The notes under the pieces were generated by a model. That model was not told the origin of the DNA and did no database searches. It saw only the letters and a program-made list of their open reading frames with translations. Of a stretch of DNA of 10,970 nucleotides, positions 7,598-10,970 are shown one piece after another. Every line of letters begins with the position of its first letter. Position 1 is the stretch's first letter. The stretch comes from Sanchytrium tribonematis. Lineage: Eukaryota > Sanchytriomycota > Sanchytriomycetes > Sanchytriales > Sanchytriaceae. The position numbers and the translations under genes were made by a program. The stretch covers positions 1-10,970 of the forward strand of contig JADGIG010000274.1 in the NCBI GenBank assembly GCA_018985235.1, given 5' to 3'.

Positions 7598-8498
7598 TTA
7601 CAATAAATTAGCCACAATTAAGTACAATAAAAAAGCAGATGAGACTTCACCACTACTACCAGAGGGTCCCTGGTTCTGCGGCGCATTGATTGAATTGGTA
7701 TAAGGAACATCGCCGAGACACTCGCTTAAGGAAACAACAGAATATTTGTAAGGATCAGATTTTAAAAATTGAATATAAGCCAATATATCAAGCCTTGTAA
7801 TTAACGTTTGGTCCATATGAGTATGTGCCCAAATGTATTTTAGTCTATTTCCACCTTGTACGAAAGGATCGATCGTAGTTTTATATGTGCCATATATTTC
7901 AGCTGCGGACTGAGTCAAATCTTGCAAGTAAACTTGAGCTTTAATAGGAACAAAGCCCATGTCCATAGCCCATTTTGCTGTATTTGTTTCGACAGTCCAG
8001 TCCGATCCGTATCTAAATAAGTAAAAGCTACTTGAAAAACACGAATTTGGGATATTTGCCTCCCAGGTACACCTTGACAGACTCCGCAAATCCGATCAAT
8101 TGAGCCTTGAATGTAGACTCGTCCATGTATTTCATATCTGCTGGATATAGTGGAACTGCTAATCCCACTTCCATACCATCTAAAAGCAACCCATCGATTT
8201 GGCCCTTCAAGTCAGGCCGGCTATCTACCGTGACAGGATTGACGAAGAAGGCACATTTAATTCCTTGAGCAAGACAAGCTTTTCTAAACTCATATGTCTT
8301 ATTAAATCCCGGTCCATCTGTAAAGACTACACTCATTTTTGAAATGGTGTTACACTCTCTTCTATAATAATAATTTGTTCCGGCTTGTTTTCTTTGAGGG
8401 GATTTTCTAACTAACTCATTTTCTCCACCAAATCCAAACCCATAGTATAAAACTATTGCTACTATAACAAGGACTGTAGTTCTAAAGATATTCAACAT
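7598..8498 (-). CDS. NodB/chitin-deacetylase-like GPI protein 2, partly degenerate, two exons
   Basis: Exons are 8498-8032 and 8012-7598 with a 19-base intron, giving 293 aa. Residues 3-20 form a signal peptide or anchor nearly identical in pattern to the gene at 6793. Motif 1 is VFTDGP (58-63): the second Asp and Gly-Pro are kept, but the first Asp (catalytic base in the family) is Thr. Motif 2, normally H-S/T-x-x-x-H, is VGLAVPLYP (111-119) with no His. A late His pair is present (HTHMD, 219-223), and VVSLSECLGD at 248-257 is a typical chitin-deacetylase segment. The C-terminus has a Gly/Ser-rich hinge followed by SSAFLLYLIVANLL, a GPI-anchor signal pattern. This is the least degenerate of the three relatives here, but with the metal histidines missing, classical deacetylase activity is doubtful. 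It may bind chitin or wall glycans at the cell surface (inference). AGCCACT lies 4 bases before the ATG. Confidence 0.9.
7602..7607 (+). terminator. AATAAA signal of deacetylase-like gene 1, inside its neighbour
   Basis: Plus-strand AATAAA lies 24 bases after the stop at 7578 and falls within the last codons of the opposite-strand gene, so the two messages would overlap. Confidence 0.45.
8013..8031 (-). other. 19-base intron in deacetylase-like gene 2
   Basis: On the minus strand this reads gtagcttttacttatttag, phase 2. Removal joins GGKYPKFVFF-K to YGSDWTVETN. Unspliced, the frame stops at a TAG two bases into the intron. Confidence 0.92.
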
Positions 8499-8502
8499 TT
8501 AC

Positions 8503-8509
8503 AGTGGCT
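8503..8509 (-). promoter_or_regulatory. AGCCACT element before deacetylase-like gene 2
   Basis: The minus strand reads AGCCACT, 4 bases before ATG 8498. It is the third exact copy in the window at a start codon. Confidence 0.45.
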
Positions 8510-8549
8510 TGAAATGACCTCTTTTAAAAGTTTTAGAATTTCATAAGCT

Positions 8550-8555
8550 TTTATT
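8550..8555 (-). terminator. AATAAA signal of deacetylase-like gene 3
   Basis: Minus-strand AATAAA begins 14 bases downstream of the end of the TAA at 8569, which supports the spliced reading with its stop at 8569. Confidence 0.5.
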
Positions 8556-8568
8556 CCTAAAGAGTCCA

Positions 8569-9521
8569 TTATTGCAGAATGGCCAGCAATAATACCAAGA
8601 TAAGATTTGCAACCCCAATTTGAACTTGGGAAGCAATGGAACCATAATTTGTATTTTTGCTGCTATAGTCTTGGTTCGTACCGTCAATGCTATCACATGT
8701 GGTTGGCATGTTAAAAAATCCAGGTGATTTTGATAAGCCCAAAGGAATTATGTTGGCTAAATTATTATATAATTACTGGATTTTAGGGAGCTTTCTCCTG
8801 CTAAACCAACACAATTATTTATCTGAGTCACAGAATATCCTTTGGCTTCTGCTGATGCAATCGCTTGGGAAACAACCCCGACATCGACTGCATTTGTTTC
8901 TGAATCTTCAATGCTAAAAATGTATCCGTTACCATCTTCTAAAGACTGAGCCATAACATCCACATCTGACAATTTTTGAATGTCACCATTTCCTTTGGTG
9001 TTTTGAATAACCACGAAACCCATGTCATTTGCAATTTTTACCATTGGAGATATATCAATGAGGCAGTTGCTTTTACTGATATTTGGGATTCTGATATATT
9101 TAGGCCATTGCCCAGCAAAGTTCATCGCCACTGAAATTTTGTCAGCATATTGACCCAGATACGTCGCAAAGTCATTCGCACTCATCGCTGCCAAGTCCTC
9201 TGGCCACAGTGGAACTTCAATACCAACAATTTGATTTTGTGAAAAAGCGTTGGAGATAATTGCTTTGTTTAGCTCATTTAAATTGTTAGGATTCACCATC
9301 AGAGTTGCTTTTTTGTTTTTAAGTTGAAAAACCGTCAACAAATCAGTAGTTTTGATGGAGGGTGACCAAGTCATCATGAATCCAATTTGTTTTTTAGCAA
9401 TGCATTTGTTAAAGATTTTCAAGGCTTGTTTCTTGATTTTTGGTGTTTCCACTGAGTTGGGAATGCTAGAAAGATATACCATTATCAATATCAAAGTTAA
9501 AGATTTAAAACTATCAAACAT
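8569..9521 (-). CDS. NodB/chitin-deacetylase-like GPI protein 3, catalytic residues lost, two exons
   Basis: Exons are 9521-8777 and 8756-8569, joined over a 20-base intron, giving 310 aa. Residues 5-20 form a signal peptide. The NodB core is recognisable from VGIEVPLWPEDLAAM (99-113), which aligns with VGLAVPLYPADMKYM of protein 2, from KYIRIPN (141-147, remnant of the RxP motif) and from YSVTQINNCVGL (229-240). The TFDDGP box has become MMTWSP (49-54) with no Asp, and the metal histidines are absent, so deacetylase chemistry is unlikely. The second exon (62 residues) carries a Cys-containing, Ser/Asn-rich hinge and ends in IGVANLILVLLLAILQ, a clear GPI signal. This exon is missed unless the intron is recognised. 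The gene is in tandem with gene 2, 70 bases upstream of its ATG. AATAAA lies 13 bases after the stop. Confidence 0.87.
8757..8776 (-). other. 20-base intron in deacetylase-like gene 3
   Basis: On the minus strand this reads gtaattatataataatttag, phase 1. Splicing converts ...SLKSSNYIII-stop into ...SLKSTNIIPLGL..., and opens a downstream frame ending in a GPI-type hydrophobic tail. It has the same layout as the 19-base introns, with one extra base before the branch-like ATAAT. Confidence 0.85.
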
Positions 9522-9557
9522 TTTGGCAATGATGGGTAACTTTTAAAACACGTAAAA

Positions 9558-9563
9558 TTTATT
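9558..9563 (-). terminator. AATAAA signal of the type I membrane protein gene
   Basis: Minus-strand AATAAA lies about 21 bases past the stop at 9584, in the 62-base gap before the ATG of the next gene. Confidence 0.5.
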
Positions 9564-9583
9564 CGAAAGATTTTTAATAAATT

Positions 9584-10528
9584 TTATAAAAGGTTAGGTG
9601 AGATTGGGTGAACAGAAAATGCTTGGTTACTACTGCATACAGATTCATGTGAAGTCTTTCCAATATTTGTTTTCTTTTTGCGATAAACTGGCATATCATC
9701 CATATCAGACATCTTAGAAGAGGTGATACTGACTATGCTATCACCTGATATTCTTTTCATATAATTTGTCTCTTCTATACTTTCTGTAAATGCACTTGGA
9801 ACATAGCTAGTAGTTGTATAGGCCGTGGAAGCAATACTGATAGGATTCTTTTTAGTGTCCGCTGCAGATTTTGGCGTGATCAACACCGTGTCTGCTGGGG
9901 ATAATGTGCTATCGGACAAGAAATCCGAAGGATCTTCTGATAATCTATGTTTAGTTGGAGTGACTGAAAACATAGTATTTGGTTCTGGCGTAGATGGAAT
10001 TTTCTTTTCTTGATCCAACTCGTAACTTTCAACATTTTTAATCTGAAAATGAAGCGGTGAACTTTTAGTTGGACTATTGACAATATCCGGAGACATGATT
10101 CTTTCTTCCATGTGTGCATTTGGTGATTTCATCGATGATTGAAAACTGGTGGATTTGCTGCTGATTGTCATAGCTTCTAAATCATTCTTGGACTTCTTCT
10201 TTTTTCTGTAAACATAATAGGCTGATGACACAAGGACAACAGCACCACAAGATACACCTATGGTCCAAGTTACGGGACCGGAACCAGATTGCTCTTCGCC
10301 ACTAGAATTGGAATCTGTAGAGCCAGATGAAGAATTTGTTTGCGCTGTAGTGTTGGTAACAGTAGCAGTGCTCGGTGTTGTAACAGTAGAGCCTTGGGTT
10401 GAAGGGGGAGTAACGGTAGTTGTAGGATTGGTAGATTGAGCCTGTCCAGTTAACGCTTTGTGAGGATCAAAGTTCATTAAGGCGTCGGATGCAGACTGAG
10501 CAAACGCTAGTGCGACCAAAAATGACAT
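9584..10528 (-). CDS. Single-pass type I membrane protein with Ser/Thr-rich ectodomain and S/T-P-rich tail
   Basis: Unrecognised protein of 314 aa, starting at ATG 10528; an in-frame TAA lies upstream with no other ATG between. Residues 1-11 (MSFLVALAFAQ) form a short hydrophobic signal sequence. Residues 30-82 are almost entirely Ser, Thr, Asn, Pro and Gln, like an O-glycosylated stalk. Residues 86-107 form a membrane span followed by RKKKKSK, giving a cytoplasmic C-terminus of about 200 residues. That tail has nine S/T-P sites, including SPTK and TPTK (CDK-type), and many Ser/Thr. The plan resembles fungal wall-stress sensors of the Wsc/Mid2 type (signal, stalk, span, basic juxtamembrane, phospho-tail), but no WSC cysteine domain is present. 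Function is therefore inferred only from layout. AATAAA lies about 21 bases after the stop. Confidence 0.85.
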   Translation of the reverse strand: MSFLVALAFAQSASDALMNFDPHKALTGQAQSTNPTTTVTPPSTQGSTVTTPSTATVTNTTAQTNSSSGSTDSNSSGEEQSGSGPVTWTIGVSCGAVVLVSSAYYVYRKKKKSKNDLEAMTISSKSTSFQSSMKSPNAHMEERIMSPDIVNSPTKSSPLHFQIKNVESYELDQEKKIPSTPEPNTMFSVTPTKHRLSEDPSDFLSDSTLSPADTVLITPKSAADTKKNPISIASTAYTTTSYVPSAFTESIEETNYMKRISGDSIVSITSSKMSDMDDMPVYRKKKTNIGKTSHESVCSSNQAFSVHPISPNLL

Positions 10529-10595
10529 TTCGTTTACGAGCTGCTCTGTTTCTTTTTAATTAATTGCATCACTTGCCTTGAGGTATTTGTGCCAA

Positions 10596-10829
10596 TCAAA
10601 ATGATGCAAACATATTTGCAAGATAAACATTATGGTTTGAAATATAGCGGTTAAAGACTTGTAATATTTCTAATTTTTTTACCAAGTTTTGCAAGTCATT
10701 TTTTGCCTGTTTTGGTTTTCGCGAAACTTCAAACTTGTTCTGCCTCTGATATTTAAACATGCTCAATAATAATCGTTTTAAAGATGAACCGTTGTTACAA
10801 CATACGAAGCATTGTTTTACTAAGACCAT
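10596..10829 (-). CDS. Small basic protein of unknown function
   Basis: A 77-aa frame from ATG 10829 to TGA 10596. I do not recognise it. The N-terminus has CFVCC (Cys 7, 10, 11), then a Lys/Arg/Gln-rich helical stretch of about residues 17-60 (LKRLLLSMFKYQ, NDLQNLVKKLEIL), ending in hydrophobic and aromatic residues. Its basic, helical character would suit a mitochondrial or nucleic-acid-associated protein, but nothing proves this. It fills the gap between the membrane-protein gene (67 bases) and a likely plus-strand gene starting at 10968, which fits the tight spacing here and supports it being real. No short intron is visible in it. Confidence 0.5.
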   Translation of the reverse strand: MVLVKQCFVCCNNGSSLKRLLLSMFKYQRQNKFEVSRKPKQAKNDLQNLVKKLEILQVFNRYISNHNVYLANMFASF

Positions 10830-10935
10830 TGTATTTGCAAGCGGGTCATGTAATTTACAATTTTCAGTTACTGATTAAATTATTAGAGATTCGATTTCTG
10901 CAGCGTTTGGACTAAAGATATGACACTCTTAACGT

Positions 10936-10952
10936 TTGTCACACGTTGACAA
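10936..10952. repeat. Short inverted repeat TTGTCA-CACGT-TGACAA
   Basis: Six-base arms around a five-base CACGT core, 16 bases before the ATG at the right edge and within the 138-base divergent region after the gene at 10829. It could be a site for a dimeric transcription factor; length and copy number are too small to be sure. Confidence 0.3.
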
Positions 10953-10956
10953 TTTT

Positions 10957-10962
10957 GCCATT
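10957..10962 (+). promoter_or_regulatory. GCCATT element before the right-edge ATG
   Basis: GCCATT lies 5 bases before ATG 10968. It is the main reason to take that ATG as a gene start. Confidence 0.35.
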
Positions 10963-10967
10963 CAACA

Positions 10968-10970
10968 ATG
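10968..10970 (+). CDS. Possible start codon of a plus-strand gene leaving the window
   Basis: The window ends in ATG with A at -3 (caacaATG) and a GCCATT hexamer 5 bases upstream, the same arrangement as at other starts here. Nothing of the protein can be seen, so this rests on context alone. Confidence 0.35.

Noticed and set aside
7576-7612. A 37-base GT-AG segment (GTGAGT...TTAG) as an intron at the end of deacetylase-like gene 1
   Set aside because: Its length differs from all other introns here, and splicing adds only three residues with no GPI-like tail.
8687-8917. Plus-strand open frame over the third deacetylase-like gene, and similar ones at 9352-9546, 9825-10013 and 4403-4591
   Set aside because: They lie antisense to or over well-supported genes, have no recognisable domains, and differ from the tight gene-by-gene layout.
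10596-10829. LYR-motif mitochondrial assembly factor for the 77-aa protein
   Set aside because: There is no L-Y-R tripeptide and only a general basic helix; the resemblance is too weak.
1-10970. Nucleomorph origin because of the tiny introns
   Set aside because: Chitin synthase with DEK_C, deacetylase-like wall proteins and fungal-type signalling genes point to a fungal nucleus, not an algal remnant.
1-10970. CRISPR arrays, tRNA/rRNA genes, transposons or phage-like defence systems
   Set aside because: No direct repeats, cloverleaf-like sequences or transposase motifs were seen, and the setting is eukaryotic.

Overview
The window looks like nuclear DNA from a compact, AT-rich fungal genome, most plausibly an early-diverging lineage (Rozellomycota/Cryptomycota or a zoosporic fungus). 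The reasons are a division-2 chitin synthase with a DEK C-terminal domain, fungal-type G-alpha subunits, an F-BAR/RhoGAP protein, chitin-deacetylase-like GPI proteins, AATAAA signals right behind stop codons, and gaps of only 19 to 170 bases between genes. The lineage is an inference from this gene set; no single sequence proves it. The standard genetic code fits throughout.

Six genes are each interrupted by one GT-AG intron of only 19 bases (five cases) or 20 bases (one case). Removing these introns restores full-length, family-typical proteins. Without this, each gene looks like two broken frames.

Layout: (1) 1-1828 (+), 3' part of a chitin synthase, running in from the left. (2) 1890-2973 (-), G-alpha subunit, 354 aa. 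(3) 3088-3573 (-), small protein with a CUE-like C-terminus and an apparent -1 frameshift. (4) 3653-4733 (+), second G-alpha subunit, 353 aa, with its intron at the same site as the first. (5) 4768-6622 (-), F-BAR plus RhoGAP protein, 611 aa, whose GAP catalytic residues are replaced. (6) 6793-7578 (+), 7598-8498 (-) and 8569-9521 (-), three related NodB/chitin-deacetylase-like secreted or membrane-anchored proteins, all missing catalytic or metal-binding residues. (7) 9584-10528 (-), single-pass membrane protein with a Ser/Thr-rich ectodomain and a cytoplasmic tail full of S/T-P sites. (8) 10596-10829 (-), small unknown protein. (9) A probable plus-strand gene starts at the last three bases.

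The common theme is the cell surface: wall synthesis (chitin synthase), wall or chitin-interacting surface proteins (deacetylase-like trio, Ser/Thr-rich sensor-like protein) and membrane/Rho/heterotrimeric G-protein signalling. There is no operon logic; genes face both ways. Five of the gene starts carry a GCCAYT hexamer 2-12 bases before the ATG, which may be a start-proximal promoter or initiator element. No stretch longer than 300 bases lacks a gene, and I see no tRNA, rRNA, transposon or CRISPR array.
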